A stretch of DNA of 56,208 nt, taken from NCBI GenBank assembly GCA_031281585.1, contig JAITFE010000138.1, forward strand, positions 1 through 56,208, given 5' to 3'. The notes under the pieces were generated by a model. It was given only the letters and a program-made list of their open reading frames with translations, ran no database searches and was not told where the DNA came from. Position 1 is the first letter of the stretch. Every line of letters starts with the position of its first letter. Source of the stretch: Bifidobacteriaceae bacterium. Its GTDB lineage: Bacteria; Actinomycetota; Actinomycetes; Actinomycetales; WQXJ01. Made by a program: the position numbers and the translations under genes. This document shows, piece after piece, positions 33,730 to 43,147 of the stretch.

Positions 33730-34655
33730 TGCGGCGTGAAGGCTAGGAGGCGGCGGGGATTGTCAACAAAGATCGCCTGGATCTCGGCGTCCGACATGCC
33801 CACGTGCGCCAGGGCGCGAGCGAAGATGGTCCAGGGCTTGGCGTAGCCTGGTCCCCCCGAGGCCACCAAGTCGCCCACAAGAGAACCCTGATCACCAGAT
33901 ACGAAGATGCGATCCAGCCATCCTGCCTCGGCAAGGGCCGACACCTGGCGCGCCTGGCGGATATCGTCGGCTGGATTGTTTTCCCGCGACACGCGATCAA
34001 ATCCCACGGACGCTCCTCGCGCGACGATGCGCTCGTGGACCGAGATGTCGGGTAGTCCGCCGAGGTGGCCGATGACTACCCGCGCTGGATCAGCTCCCGC
34101 ATCCTCGAGCACCGCGAGTTGCTCTAGGGCGGCGAGTCCTTCGCATTCCGTGTGTGTGATGATCGACAGCCCGGACGCTCGCTGCACAGCTGCCACCGCT
34201 CGCAGAACTTTCCGCTCGTCGGCAGTGATGGTTCCGGACGTGCCTATCTCCCCCAGGATTCCCCATCGCTCTTCTGCTGCGGCCTTGAGCATTTCGGCGG
34301 TGAGTTCGCCTTCCGTCCGCTGCGCGACTCTCGGCGGATAGACCTGTTGCAGATAGAATCCGCCGCCGAGAACGAACGGCATGCCCGTCCTCTCGGCGAG
34401 CGTACGGACAACACCAACGTCCCGCCCCATGTCGTCGTGGCCGGCATCGACGATCAACGTCACTCCTGCATCCCGTGCCGACAGCATCTCCCCCTCCATC
34501 AGCCCAAGGTCGTCGAGGTGGAAACCGGGGGCGGGCGGATCACCCCGGAGGCGCACCAGGAAGTCCTGGCTGTAGTGGATGTGCTCATGGAACAGCACGA
34601 CCCCGAATTCCTCCGGGGGGCGGTCGCCTGCCGTTGTGCGGATGACGGATCCCAT
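33726..34655 (-). CDS. Phosphotriesterase-family amidohydrolase (probable lactonase)
   Basis: The start is ATG 34,655, after AAGGGGG, giving 309 residues. A much longer frame upstream has no family resemblance. Metal ligands of the binuclear centre are HEHIH (His23, His25), ILGEIGTSG (a Glu where phosphotriesterase has the carboxylated Lys), IITHTECEG, VVIGHLGG and FVSGDQG. Members with Glu at the bridging position are known in the PTE-homology group, and many relatives are lactonases. It begins the operon PTE-PrpD-hydrolase. A lactone-opening step followed by dehydration is a plausible order, but is inference. Confidence 0.87.
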   Translation of the reverse strand: MGSVIRTTAGDRPPEEFGVVLFHEHIHYSQDFLVRLRGDPPAPGFHLDDLGLMEGEMLSARDAGVTLIVDAGHDDMGRDVGVVRTLAERTGMPFVLGGGFYLQQVYPPRVAQRTEGELTAEMLKAAAEERWGILGEIGTSGTITADERKVLRAVAAVQRASGLSIITHTECEGLAALEQLAVLEDAGADPARVVIGHLGGLPDISVHERIVARGASVGFDRVSRENNPADDIRQARQVSALAEAGWLDRIFVSGDQGSLVGDLVASGGPGYAKPWTIFARALAHVGMSDAEIQAIFVDNPRRLLAFTPQ

Positions 34656-34692
34656 CGATTCAACCCCCTTGGGTGTCCGAATAGCGACTGAA

Positions 34693-34703
34693 TGTGCGCA
34701 TTG
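34693..34703. promoter_or_regulatory. Candidate operator, TGTGCGCATTG
   Basis: The 11-mer TGTGCGCATTG (34,693-34,703) is identical to 31,471-31,481 in the importer promoter. It lies 38 bases before the start of the phosphotriesterase-family gene. No good -35/-10 pair is visible around it. Confidence 0.45.
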
Positions 34704-34836
34704 CGTGCCCAGCCTAGCATGTAGGTACTCCGGGGCATAGAGCCCGGCTCTCCCGTGAGGCCCGCTGGCCCGCGCAGAATCCCTCCTTGCCCGGTTCGAA
34801 CTTGCCCGGCCGACGAACCAGCCCGAGTCCCGCTTC

Positions 34837-35640
34837 TCACAGCATGAGCGGAGGTAGGGACGTGAGCGTCTGCTCTGTGGGAATGGTCGGGTTGTATTCA
34901 AGGGCGACATAGCCGTCGTACCCCCTTGCGCGGAGCCGAGCGAGCAGTTGCGAAAGCGGCAGTTCCCCCGTCCCGGGTTGGCCGCGCCCAGGCCAGTCGG
35001 CGATTTGAACGTGGGCCACACGGTGGCCGTAGCGGTCCACGACACGTCCGAGATCGTCGCCGTTGTTGGCGAGGTGATAGAGGTCGCACAGGAATCCCAC
35101 GTTGTCGATCCCCGCCTCCTCCAGCTTGCCGATGACCGCAAAGCAATCGTCGGCCAGTTTCAGGGGATAGGTCTCCGCGCCTGGGCCTGACACGGGCTCA
35201 ATGAGGGCCGTACCGTTGATCTGCCTGGCCTCGGCGGCCGCGTACCGGAGGCCAGCCAAGGCAACATCATCCGACTCTCTCGGGTCCTCTTCTGGCTGGC
35301 GATTGCCATACAGCGCGTTGAACGCCCGGCATCCGAGCTCTCGCCCGATAGCCAACGCAACGGGAACATTATCTCGAAACTCCCCGTGGCGGGAGACCGA
35401 GCTAAGGACGCCCCGGCCCGGGCCCGGCATGGTCCCGGCGTAGAAGTTCAGTCCGATGAGTTGAGCGCCCGAGGCCTTGATAGCTTCAATGAATTCCTGG
35501 ATCTGGTCGTCCGATGGAACCGGTACGTCCCACGGCCACCAATACTCCACATAATCGAATCCAGCCGCCTTCGCGGCTGCTGCCCGTTCGAACAGCGGAT
35601 ACTCGTTGAACAGCAGACTGCAGTTGACCGCGTAACGCAT
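34837..35640 (-). CDS. hyi: Hydroxypyruvate isomerase
   Basis: A 267-residue TIM-barrel protein that interconverts tartronate semialdehyde and hydroxypyruvate. It begins MRYAVNCSLLFNEYPLFERAA and contains the metal ligands Glu (ALIEPVSG), Asp/His (LCDLYHLAN), Gln (HVQIADWPGR) and Glu (YVALEYNP). The family also includes 2-oxo-tetronate isomerase (OtnI) and apionate-pathway decarboxylases. Here, directly 20 bases behind the glyoxylate carboligase gene, hydroxypyruvate isomerase is the best reading. It is the last gene of the region C operon. Confidence 0.88.
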   Translation of the reverse strand: MRYAVNCSLLFNEYPLFERAAAAKAAGFDYVEYWWPWDVPVPSDDQIQEFIEAIKASGAQLIGLNFYAGTMPGPGRGVLSSVSRHGEFRDNVPVALAIGRELGCRAFNALYGNRQPEEDPRESDDVALAGLRYAAAEARQINGTALIEPVSGPGAETYPLKLADDCFAVIGKLEEAGIDNVGFLCDLYHLANNGDDLGRVVDRYGHRVAHVQIADWPGRGQPGTGELPLSQLLARLRARGYDGYVALEYNPTIPTEQTLTSLPPLML

Positions 35641-35660
35641 GGTCTTTCCCCTTCCCTTTA

Positions 35661-37436
35661 CTATTTGGCTGCAATGGAGTTCGGAGCGTCGGCTATCGTT
35701 TCCGCAAGCGGTTCGAACTCAGTTACGTTGTCCAATGACGATCCCATCGCCAGGTTGGTCGCTTTTTCCACGATGCACTCGACAATAACTGGTAAGCGGA
35801 GTTCGTAAGCAAGGCGTTGAGCTTCTTGTAGGGTGGGCACCAACTGAGTTGGCTCAGTCACCCGGAACGCCTTGCAACCGAGGCCTTGGGCCACCGCAAC
35901 GTGGTCAACGCCGTATCCACCGGTGTCAGAATTCACGTTCTCGAAGCCCAGCCGCACCTGGTAGTCCATGTCGAACGCTCGCTGCGATTGACGGATGAGG
36001 CCAAGGTATGAATTATTCAAGATAACATGAACATACGGCAGCCGGTGTTGCGCACCGGTGGCCAGTTCTTCGATCAGAAACTGAAAGTCATAATCGCCCG
36101 AGATAGCCACCACCTTAGTGTCGGGGTCGGCCACCACCGCGCCAAGGGCGGCAGGCATGGTCCAACCCAACGGGCCGGCCTGGGCAGCGTCAATCCAATG
36201 CCGCGGTTCGTAGACCTTGAGCATCTGACCCGCGCCAATCTGCGACAGCCCGATCACAGTAACGAAACGGGTATGACGGTCAAAAGCTTCGTTGACCGCC
36301 TCGTATACACGCTGCGGTTTCAAGGGAACACTGTTGAAATGGGTCTTTCGTTGGAGGCCGATCGCACTCTTGCGCTCGCCGCATTCACGAACCCATCCCG
36401 ACCAGGCCCGTAGCTTGCCCGCATCCTGGCGTTCCTTGGTCAAATTCAACAAAACCTGGAGCGCACTTCCAGCGTCGGATACCACGCCGTAGTCGGGTGG
36501 AAAGATCCGTCCGATTTGGGTCGGTTCGATGTCAACGTGGACAAACCGCCGACCCTGTCGGTACACGTCCAACGCGCCCGTGTGACGGTTCGCCCATCGG
36601 TTGCCCACGCCAACAATCAGGTCGCTCGCCAGGAACGTCCGGTTGGCCCAGATCTGGGCAGTTTGGATGCCCACTAGCCCCTGGCTTAACTCGTGATCGT
36701 CTGGGATCGTACCCCAGCCCATCAGGGTTGAGACAACCGGAACGCCCAGCAACTCCGCTAATCGAACGAACTCGCGTTCGGACCCCGAGATTAGCACTCC
36801 GCCACCCGCCAGCAAGAGAGGCCGTTCAGCCGCCGCCAAAAGATCCAGCACATGCTCCGCTTGGAAACGAGTCATCGCAGGGTTGGCAACGGGCAACGGC
36901 TCATAGGAGTCGATGTCAAAATCCATCTCTGCCATCTGCACATCAAAAGGAAGGTCCAACAAGGCTGGGCCGCGCCGACCGGTCCGCATCACCTGGAACG
37001 CTTTTGCCAACACGCCTGGAACCTGCGCCGCCTCCATCACGGTGGCAGTCATTTTCGTCACCGGAGCGGCAATTTCGGTGTTCGGAGCGTATTGGAAGTC
37101 CTCTTTGCCCAGTACTGCCCTGGGGACCTGCCCCACGATACACAGAATCGGGATCGAGTCTGCCCACGCCGAATAGAGACCCGTGATCATGTCGGTTCCG
37201 CCAGGGCCGGAGGTGCCCAAAGCCACACCGATGTTGTGAGGCCCCGCCCGAGTGAACCCCTCTGCCATATGCGTGGCAGCTTCTACATGGCGCACCAAAA
37301 CGTGCTTGATTGCGCCACTGGACTTCAGCGCAGAGTACAACGGGTTGATCGCCGCCCCAGGCACGCCAAATGCATGGGTGACCCCTTCTTTCACCAGAAT
37401 CTGCACCAACGCATCGACTGCGCGCATCACCGCCAT
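35661..37436 (-). CDS. gcl: Glyoxylate carboligase
   Basis: The ATG at 37,436, behind GGGAGGAGG, gives 591 residues and the family N-terminus [14 protein letters not shown]. The enzyme joins two glyoxylate molecules, releasing CO2 and forming tartronate semialdehyde, with thiamine diphosphate. Val51 in [14 protein letters not shown] replaces the otherwise universal catalytic Glu, the hallmark of Gcl among thiamine enzymes. The ThDP-binding region [15 protein letters not shown]...NN lies near residue 440-475. Its presence shows that the pathway generates glyoxylate. It sits 20 bases behind the reductase gene. Confidence 0.95.
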   Translation of the reverse strand: MAVMRAVDALVQILVKEGVTHAFGVPGAAINPLYSALKSSGAIKHVLVRHVEAATHMAEGFTRAGPHNIGVALGTSGPGGTDMITGLYSAWADSIPILCIVGQVPRAVLGKEDFQYAPNTEIAAPVTKMTATVMEAAQVPGVLAKAFQVMRTGRRGPALLDLPFDVQMAEMDFDIDSYEPLPVANPAMTRFQAEHVLDLLAAAERPLLLAGGGVLISGSEREFVRLAELLGVPVVSTLMGWGTIPDDHELSQGLVGIQTAQIWANRTFLASDLIVGVGNRWANRHTGALDVYRQGRRFVHVDIEPTQIGRIFPPDYGVVSDAGSALQVLLNLTKERQDAGKLRAWSGWVRECGERKSAIGLQRKTHFNSVPLKPQRVYEAVNEAFDRHTRFVTVIGLSQIGAGQMLKVYEPRHWIDAAQAGPLGWTMPAALGAVVADPDTKVVAISGDYDFQFLIEELATGAQHRLPYVHVILNNSYLGLIRQSQRAFDMDYQVRLGFENVNSDTGGYGVDHVAVAQGLGCKAFRVTEPTQLVPTLQEAQRLAYELRLPVIVECIVEKATNLAMGSSLDNVTEFEPLAETIADAPNSIAAK

Positions 37437-37456
37437 CGCCGCCTCCTCCCGACAAC

Positions 37457-38338
37457 TCAATCGGCGCGGCCGGACAAACGCTCGACCACCCGCAGCAAAG
37501 CTGAATGATCCAGGCTTCCGTCTCCATTGGCACGGGCCGTGGCAATCAACTGCGCGACTACTGAACCGAGGGGAATCACCACGGCCGCCTCCCTGGCCGC
37601 CGCCGTCACGATTCCCATGTCCTTGTGATGCAGATCGATGCGAAAACCGGGCTCGAACTGCCGAGCCAGCATAGATCCGCCCTTCAGTTCCAACACGCGG
37701 GAACCGGCGAGGCCACCGCCGAGGACCTTCAAAGCTGCCCCAGTGTCCACGCCATAAGCCTCCAAGAACACGATCGCCTCGGCAACCAACCCATAAACGC
37801 CGCCGACAATAAGTTGGTTCGCAGCCTTCACCGTCTGACCGGAGCCAGACGGCCCCAAATGCACCACAGTCGATCCCATCGAATCCAACAACGCTCTCGC
37901 GGCCTCGAAGCCATCCCGCTCGCCACCGACCATGATCGCCAAGGAACCGTCAATGGCGCCCTTCTCGCCCCCCGATACCGGTGCGTCCAAGGCCCAGATG
38001 CCTTTCGCCCGGCAAGCCACTCCCACTTCGCGTGACACATCGGGACGTATGGTCGACATGTCCACATATACCAAGCCTGGTTCTGCGTTTTCTAGCAGAC
38101 CGCCGGGACCGAAAACAACGACCCGGACGTCAGGAGAGTCCGGCAGCATCGTGACGAAGAAATCAACATCGGTGCACGCCTCCCCCACTGAACCTGCTGC
38201 CGCTCCGCCGGCCCCCACCAGTTTCTCCACCCCAGCGGGGTTAATGTCAAAGCCCTTTACCTCATGACCGGCCTTCAGTACGTTCAGCATCATCGGAACA
38301 CCCATGACGCCCAAGCCGACAATACCAACCCGTGCCAC
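37457..38338 (-). CDS. glxR: Tartronate semialdehyde reductase
   Basis: The GTG at 38,338, behind GGAAGGAG, gives 293 residues, the usual length. The NADH-binding motif is [34 protein letters not shown], the catalytic Lys in [14 protein letters not shown], and [11 protein letters not shown] and LDHSALL are all conserved as in GlxR/GarR. It makes D-glycerate from tartronate semialdehyde. The related 3-hydroxyisobutyrate dehydrogenase is the alternative, of note because an MmsA-like gene is adjacent. The neighbouring gcl and hyi decide for GlxR. No glycerate kinase gene is in the window. Confidence 0.92.
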   Translation of the reverse strand: MARVGIVGLGVMGVPMMLNVLKAGHEVKGFDINPAGVEKLVGAGGAAAGSVGEACTDVDFFVTMLPDSPDVRVVVFGPGGLLENAEPGLVYVDMSTIRPDVSREVGVACRAKGIWALDAPVSGGEKGAIDGSLAIMVGGERDGFEAARALLDSMGSTVVHLGPSGSGQTVKAANQLIVGGVYGLVAEAIVFLEAYGVDTGAALKVLGGGLAGSRVLELKGGSMLARQFEPGFRIDLHHKDMGIVTAAAREAAVVIPLGSVVAQLIATARANGDGSLDHSALLRVVERLSGRAD

Positions 38339-38532
38339 AACCCTCTCCTTCCAAGAACAACTGAATCCATTTCTGGTCTTGCTTATAACAGTCTCCGCTA
38401 ACGCAGGTTTCCGCCTTCGATGGGCAACCTCCAACCAAGTGCGGCAGGCTCATTCGGGAAGTCTCCAACGGGGAACGGGCGGCTCGTTCTGACTGCGGCA
38501 TCGACTCGGCGCCTGGGCCGTTGCCCCCGGCA

Positions 38533-40038
38533 TCACGCTCCGATTGACGAGGTAGCCTGGAAGTGGAAAGCGGCCGTGGCCGCAGTCGGTTGGGGCCAGC
38601 GTTGCGTGACAACCTTCGCTTGCGTGAAGAACCTCACCCCCTCGGGGCCGTAGATGTGGGATTCACCCGCGAACGAGTCTTGCCAACCACCAAACGAGTG
38701 GTAGGCGACGGGCACTGGAATTGGTACGTTGACACCGATCATCCCGACTGGCACCGACCTTGCGAAACGTCGAGCCGCTTCACCTGATGAAGTGAAGATT
38801 GCAGCGCCGTTCCCATAGCGGTTGCTCTTGATAATCCCGATCGCATCATCGAGTTCGCGGGCCCGTAAGACAACCAAGACCGGGCCAAAGACTTCCTCAT
38901 GGTAGACCCGCATTTCTGCCGTCACACGGTCAATGATCGTGGGCCCTGTGAAAAAGCCCTCAGGTCGATTGCTGGGACGGAAACCGCGCCCATCCAGAAC
39001 TACGCGTGCACCCGCTGCCCTAGCTTCGGCAATGGTCTGTTCGATGCGGTCGCGGTGCGCCTTCGAGATTACCGGCCCCATGTCAACATCCGAGGACATG
39101 CCGTCGCCGACCTTGATTTCCCGTGCCTTCGCGACAAGGCAATCGAGGAGACGGTCTGCGACTTCCTCGACCGCTACGACCACTGGCAAGGCCATGCAGC
39201 GTTCTCCGGCCGCACCGAAAGCCGCCGCGACGACGCTTGCCGCCGCGAAGTCGAGGTCCGCGTCAGCAAGGACGACCCCGTGGTTCTTAGCACCACACAT
39301 CGCCTGAACCCGCTTGCCGTGGGCCGTACCGCCCCGATGTACTTCCTTGCCTACCCTTGTAGAGCCGACGAACGAGACCGAAGCAACGTCTACATGATTG
39401 ACAAGAGCCGTCGCCGCCCGTCCCTCGCCCTGCACAACATTGAAAACGCCTTCGGGGAGACCGGCGGCGGTCCACAACTGGGCAATGAAGACCGATGCTG
39501 AAGGATCCAATTCGGATGGCTTCAAGACGAACGTGTTCCCGCATGCGATGGCGACCGGCGCCATCCACAATGGACACATGACCGGGAAATTGAACGGTGT
39601 AATGCCCGCACAGACGCCCAGAGGCTCCCGGAACGAGAAGACATCAATACCGGTGGCGGCTTGTGCGGTGAATTCCCCCTTGAGCAGTTCGGGGATTCCG
39701 CATGCGAACTCGACAACCTCGAGTCCGCGGCTTACCTCTCCCAATGCGTCGGACAAGATCTTGCCGTGTTCTCGGGTCACAATTTCGCCCAATTCGCCTG
39801 CGTGCGCCTTGAGCAGTTCGCGGAATGCGAAAAGCACATCCGTTCGGCGACCGAGTGACACTCGCGACCATGCCTCGAAAGCGCGGCGCGACGACGCCAC
39901 CGCAGTATCGACCGCTTTTTCGTCACCAAGTTCAACGACGCCGATCCGCTCACCCGTAGCCGGGTTACAAATCGGATAGGTTCCGTAACCACCGGCGCCT
40001 ATTTCGCCGTCGATGTAGTGCGAAACCCTGTAGACCAT
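38533..40038 (-). CDS. mmsA: CoA-acylating methylmalonate/malonate-semialdehyde dehydrogenase
   Basis: The ATG at 40,038, after GAGGAG, gives 501 residues; the open frame upstream overlaps the CoA-transferase gene. It has GITPFNFPVMCPLWMAPVA, SFVGSTRVG, CGAKNHGVVLADADLD, and the nucleophilic Cys in GAAGERCMALPVVV. Loss of the general-base Glu in the GAKNH segment is diagnostic of CoA-dependent MmsA/IolA. These enzymes turn malonate or methylmalonate semialdehyde into acetyl- or propionyl-CoA with decarboxylation. It follows the CaiB gene by 32 bases, so a semialdehyde is an expected product of the upstream steps. Confidence 0.93.
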   Translation of the reverse strand: MVYRVSHYIDGEIGAGGYGTYPICNPATGERIGVVELGDEKAVDTAVASSRRAFEAWSRVSLGRRTDVLFAFRELLKAHAGELGEIVTREHGKILSDALGEVSRGLEVVEFACGIPELLKGEFTAQAATGIDVFSFREPLGVCAGITPFNFPVMCPLWMAPVAIACGNTFVLKPSELDPSASVFIAQLWTAAGLPEGVFNVVQGEGRAATALVNHVDVASVSFVGSTRVGKEVHRGGTAHGKRVQAMCGAKNHGVVLADADLDFAAASVVAAAFGAAGERCMALPVVVAVEEVADRLLDCLVAKAREIKVGDGMSSDVDMGPVISKAHRDRIEQTIAEARAAGARVVLDGRGFRPSNRPEGFFTGPTIIDRVTAEMRVYHEEVFGPVLVVLRARELDDAIGIIKSNRYGNGAAIFTSSGEAARRFARSVPVGMIGVNVPIPVPVAYHSFGGWQDSFAGESHIYGPEGVRFFTQAKVVTQRWPQPTAATAAFHFQATSSIGA

Positions 40039-40070
40039 GGCACAACTCCTCATCTTTGGGGACCGATAAA

Positions 40071-42350
40071 TCAAGAATTCCTCGAGGCAGGCCAAGTGCC
40101 TCCGCTCACCAGTTCGCTGTGTTCGCCAAGCGCCGGAGCCGGAAGAGGGTTCGGCGGGGAGTACCCCCTGAGGAGGAAGGGGAACCCCTTCCGCCGGGGT
40201 GGCCCACCCAGGAAGACACGCCGAGCAGAGAAATGCGGTTCTTGGCAGCGCTCGACTGCGGTGAGGACGGGAGCCGCAGGAACGCCAGCAGCGTTCAATC
40301 TGTCTGCGGCGACCCGAGGATCGTAGATTGAGGTCCACTCGCCTATCATCAGCCCAATCGTGCTCATTGCCTGCCTCCAGGCAGAGGCGGTGGCAGGCTG
40401 GACTGGCACACCGACCAGTCGACCGAGGGCCGCCCGCTCGTCGTCCGTCGTGCATGCGATCGCGACCCACCGGTCGTGTCCCCTGCACGGGTACACGTCC
40501 CTTGGCAAGCACCCTGGTCGGTCGTTGCCGGTCGGCCGCGCGATAGCGCCCGAATCAAGGTAGGCCTCGACAAGGTAGGCAATCGTCCACGTCACAGCCT
40601 CACGCTGCGCAATATCGAGGACCGCTCCCGTGACTCGACGGACCCAACAATACGCAACTAGCGCCGCGCCGAGCAACGAGACAAACTGATCAGGGTAATT
40701 GACCTCAGCAGAGGACCAAATCCCATCGCCGCCACGGTAGCCAGTGACTGATGCGAGACCTGACAACAGATCCAGCGTCGAACCGTACGAGCGGTAGCCC
40801 GACTCAGGTCCCGTCTGGCCCTGGCTGGATAGCGAAAGGTAAATGGAATCTGGGTTGGCGGCATGAATGGCCGCCGCGTCGACGCCGAGCTTTGCTGTCA
40901 CGCCAACACGGAAGTTCTCAATGACCACGTCAGCTTGGCCGGCGAGGTCCAGCAGCCTGCGCCGCTCGTTTGGATTCGTCAAATCGATGTCTATTCCTAG
41001 CTTGCCCGCGTTGTTTGAGTCGAACATCGGAGAGTCAGCGCCGCTGTCGCCTGTCAGGGCCTCCGGCCACTTCCGGAACGGATCTGGGCGGATGGTTGAT
41101 TCGACCTTGATCACATTACCGCCATAGTCGGCTAGCAGTCGGCCAGTTGCGGCTCCGGCAGTGATTGTCCCAAGGTCCAGCACGCGCAGGCCGTCCAGCG
41201 GTGCCCGTGGGTATGGTGATCGCGCCTTCGGTTCCCAACGGTGCCCTCGCCATTCCAGCGATGGATCACGGTCATCCGGGACCTGCCCAACATGCCAGGT
41301 GAGCGTGTCGGACTTGAACAGTGGCCCGATAGCCGGCCGTTCGCCGGAGCCCACAAAGCTGCGGGCACGGTACTGTTCTGACTCAGCCAGGTCTGCGACG
41401 TTGGCGAGGTATCCGAATGCTAGCCCCGCCGCTTGGGCTTCGTGATAAGCCTCTTCCTTGGTCCTGGCGGCGGCCCAGTCGCGCACCGCAGGCCACCATG
41501 CGGCTGCCTTCGCCCGACGAACGACAGCATCGCACAAAGCGGGGTCTGCCAGTCGCTGATCGGCGATGAGGCTAACCATCGCCGCCCACTGAGACGGCTG
41601 GAAGATCACACCCAGGCCGCCGTTCTGCGCCTCGACGATCCTCCACGCTCCGCCCTCGACACCCGAGCGGCTTGGCGGCATGCCGGTCCGATCGGCCACG
41701 ATGTCGCTCTTCCAGTCGACGTATGCCGCCAGGTCCGCCAACGCCACATCAACGACATCGCCACCGTGCCCTTGGGCCAAGCGCTGCAGAGCGATCATGG
41801 CACCGAAGAATCCAGCGATGCCTCCCATGTAGCAGGTCTGGTGGCCGCCAAGGGTCAAAGGCTTGTTGCCCGGTTCGCCGATCATCGTAAGGAGCCCACC
41901 ATATGCCTCCGCCAACAAGCTGTCCTCGGGAAGGGATGCAGCTTCGGTCAAGCCGAGCGTAGTGACCGAGACGACGACAAGTTGGGGCCAGCGCGCCCGG
42001 AGGGTGTCTGCGTCCGCACCAAGCCACGCTGCATCGCGGTCGATGATCACGATGTCGGCACCCTCAAGGGTCTCGCATAACTCGGACGAGAGTCCTGGCG
42101 GGTCCCAGCGAACGATTCTCTTACCTTGGGCCAGGGCTGCGAACATGTGACCCACGCCGTCAGAACGCAGCGGCGGCGTTCGGCGCAGGCGGTCGGCAGC
42201 AGTGGGCTCGAATTTGATCACGTCCTCGCCCAACGCTGCGAACAAACGACCACAGCACGGACCAGCTATGCCCTGAGCGAGTTCGACAATCCGCAAAGCG
42301 CCGGGACGTATCGTCCCACCTGCCGTCTCCCCTGGCGGACCGTTCATCAT
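40071..42350 (-). CDS. Double-domain CaiB/BaiF family III CoA-transferase
   Basis: A 759-residue fusion of two family III CoA-transferase domains. The first (about 14-380) begins RIVELAQGIAGPCCGRLFAALGEDVIKFEP, the second (about 386-759) LRVLDLGTITAGAATGRLLADYGGNVIKVES. The catalytic Asp that forms the CoA thioester is visible in the second (NYPDQ, Asp554). At the corresponding site of the first I see GHQTCYMGG without Asp, so only one half seems active. Normal enzymes are interlocked dimers of about 400 residues. It overlaps the crotonase gene by four bases and probably activates the acid substrate of region C. Confidence 0.88.
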   Translation of the reverse strand: MMNGPPGETAGGTIRPGALRIVELAQGIAGPCCGRLFAALGEDVIKFEPTAADRLRRTPPLRSDGVGHMFAALAQGKRIVRWDPPGLSSELCETLEGADIVIIDRDAAWLGADADTLRARWPQLVVVSVTTLGLTEAASLPEDSLLAEAYGGLLTMIGEPGNKPLTLGGHQTCYMGGIAGFFGAMIALQRLAQGHGGDVVDVALADLAAYVDWKSDIVADRTGMPPSRSGVEGGAWRIVEAQNGGLGVIFQPSQWAAMVSLIADQRLADPALCDAVVRRAKAAAWWPAVRDWAAARTKEEAYHEAQAAGLAFGYLANVADLAESEQYRARSFVGSGERPAIGPLFKSDTLTWHVGQVPDDRDPSLEWRGHRWEPKARSPYPRAPLDGLRVLDLGTITAGAATGRLLADYGGNVIKVESTIRPDPFRKWPEALTGDSGADSPMFDSNNAGKLGIDIDLTNPNERRRLLDLAGQADVVIENFRVGVTAKLGVDAAAIHAANPDSIYLSLSSQGQTGPESGYRSYGSTLDLLSGLASVTGYRGGDGIWSSAEVNYPDQFVSLLGAALVAYCWVRRVTGAVLDIAQREAVTWTIAYLVEAYLDSGAIARPTGNDRPGCLPRDVYPCRGHDRWVAIACTTDDERAALGRLVGVPVQPATASAWRQAMSTIGLMIGEWTSIYDPRVAADRLNAAGVPAAPVLTAVERCQEPHFSARRVFLGGPPRRKGFPFLLRGYSPPNPLPAPALGEHSELVSGGTWPASRNS

Positions 42351-43147
42351 GTTCTCCGCCCGGAGTTTCCCCTGCCATCGGTGAGGGCCCCAAGCTCTTG
42401 GTCCAAGCGCTCGGTTCGCGCACGAATCTGGGTTCCTACGCTCTCACCGTATTCAAGGGCTGCCCGCCACTCGGCGATGTTTCCAGGCACCTGCTGAAGG
42501 GAGCGTTTGCACCACTCAAGCGTGACGGGATCGTATGCAGCAATCTGGCGGGCGAGCACTTCGGATTCTTCGTCGAGCGTCTCGCGAGGAACGCTTCGGT
42601 TCACGAGCCCCCAAGCTTCAGCAGTCTGACCGTTGATGCGAGAAGCTGTGAGCACCATCCAAGCTGCATGCTTCGGCAGAAGACGTAGCTGGGTCGAGGG
42701 GCCAGCAACTCCAGGATAGAGGCCAAAGCTGGCCTCCGGCATTCCGATCAGCGCCTCGTCAGCCGCGATTGCAAGGTCGGAAGTGTTGATGAGAGTGACG
42801 CCGCCGCCGAGCGCGTACCCGTTGACTGCAGCGATCACTATTGAAGGGTGCGCCCGGATCTCATGCTGGACATTTGTCCACATTGTGCGGCGTCGAACGG
42901 CGTCGCCCACATCATAAGCCTCGCCCGAAGCCACTTCTTTGAGGTCCATCCCCGCGCAGAAGGAAGTTCCCGCGCCCGTGATGATCAGAACCTTGGCCTT
43001 CCCGTTGGTTGCGTCCAGGGCATCCACCAATGCTTTCCTCGCTGCGAAATCCATCGCGTTGCGCTTGGCTGGCCGGTTCAGTATTATCCGGAAAACGCCG
43101 TCGCCCAAGTCATTCAGCAAGACACGAGCGGGCTCCTCCTCGCTCAC
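42347..43147 (-). CDS. Enoyl-CoA hydratase/isomerase family protein
   Basis: A 266-residue crotonase with a GTG start. It has LNRPAKRNAMDFAARKALV, FCAGMDLKEVASG, AAVNGYALGGGVTLINTSDLAIAAD and MPEASFGLYPGVAGPS with the catalytic Glu. Hydratase activity is plausible. The four-base overlaps with the DUF35 gene before it and the CaiB gene after it show tight coupling. In the proposed pathway it would hydrate an enoyl-CoA to the 3-hydroxyacyl-CoA that the thiolase-fold/DUF35 pair cleaves. Confidence 0.9.
   Translation of the reverse strand: MSEEEPARVLLNDLGDGVFRIILNRPAKRNAMDFAARKALVDALDATNGKAKVLIITGAGTSFCAGMDLKEVASGEAYDVGDAVRRRTMWTNVQHEIRAHPSIVIAAVNGYALGGGVTLINTSDLAIAADEALIGMPEASFGLYPGVAGPSTQLRLLPKHAAWMVLTASRINGQTAEAWGLVNRSVPRETLDEESEVLARQIAAYDPVTLEWCKRSLQQVPGNIAEWRAALEYGESVGTQIRARTERLDQELGALTDGRGNSGRRT

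Noticed and set aside
34656-35141. 162-residue N-terminal extension of the PTE-family protein
   Set aside because: It overlaps the hydroxypyruvate isomerase gene and lacks family resemblance; the ATG at 34,655 has a ribosome site.
38338-38533. Valine catabolism operon (MmsA with 3-hydroxyisobutyrate dehydrogenase)
   Set aside because: The adjacent reductase has GlxR-type features and is followed directly by gcl and hyi, so glyoxylate metabolism is the better reading.
40039-40512. 158-residue N-terminal extension of the MmsA-like dehydrogenase
   Set aside because: The extension overlaps the CaiB gene, is Arg/Cys-rich, and a good ribosome site precedes the ATG at 40,038.
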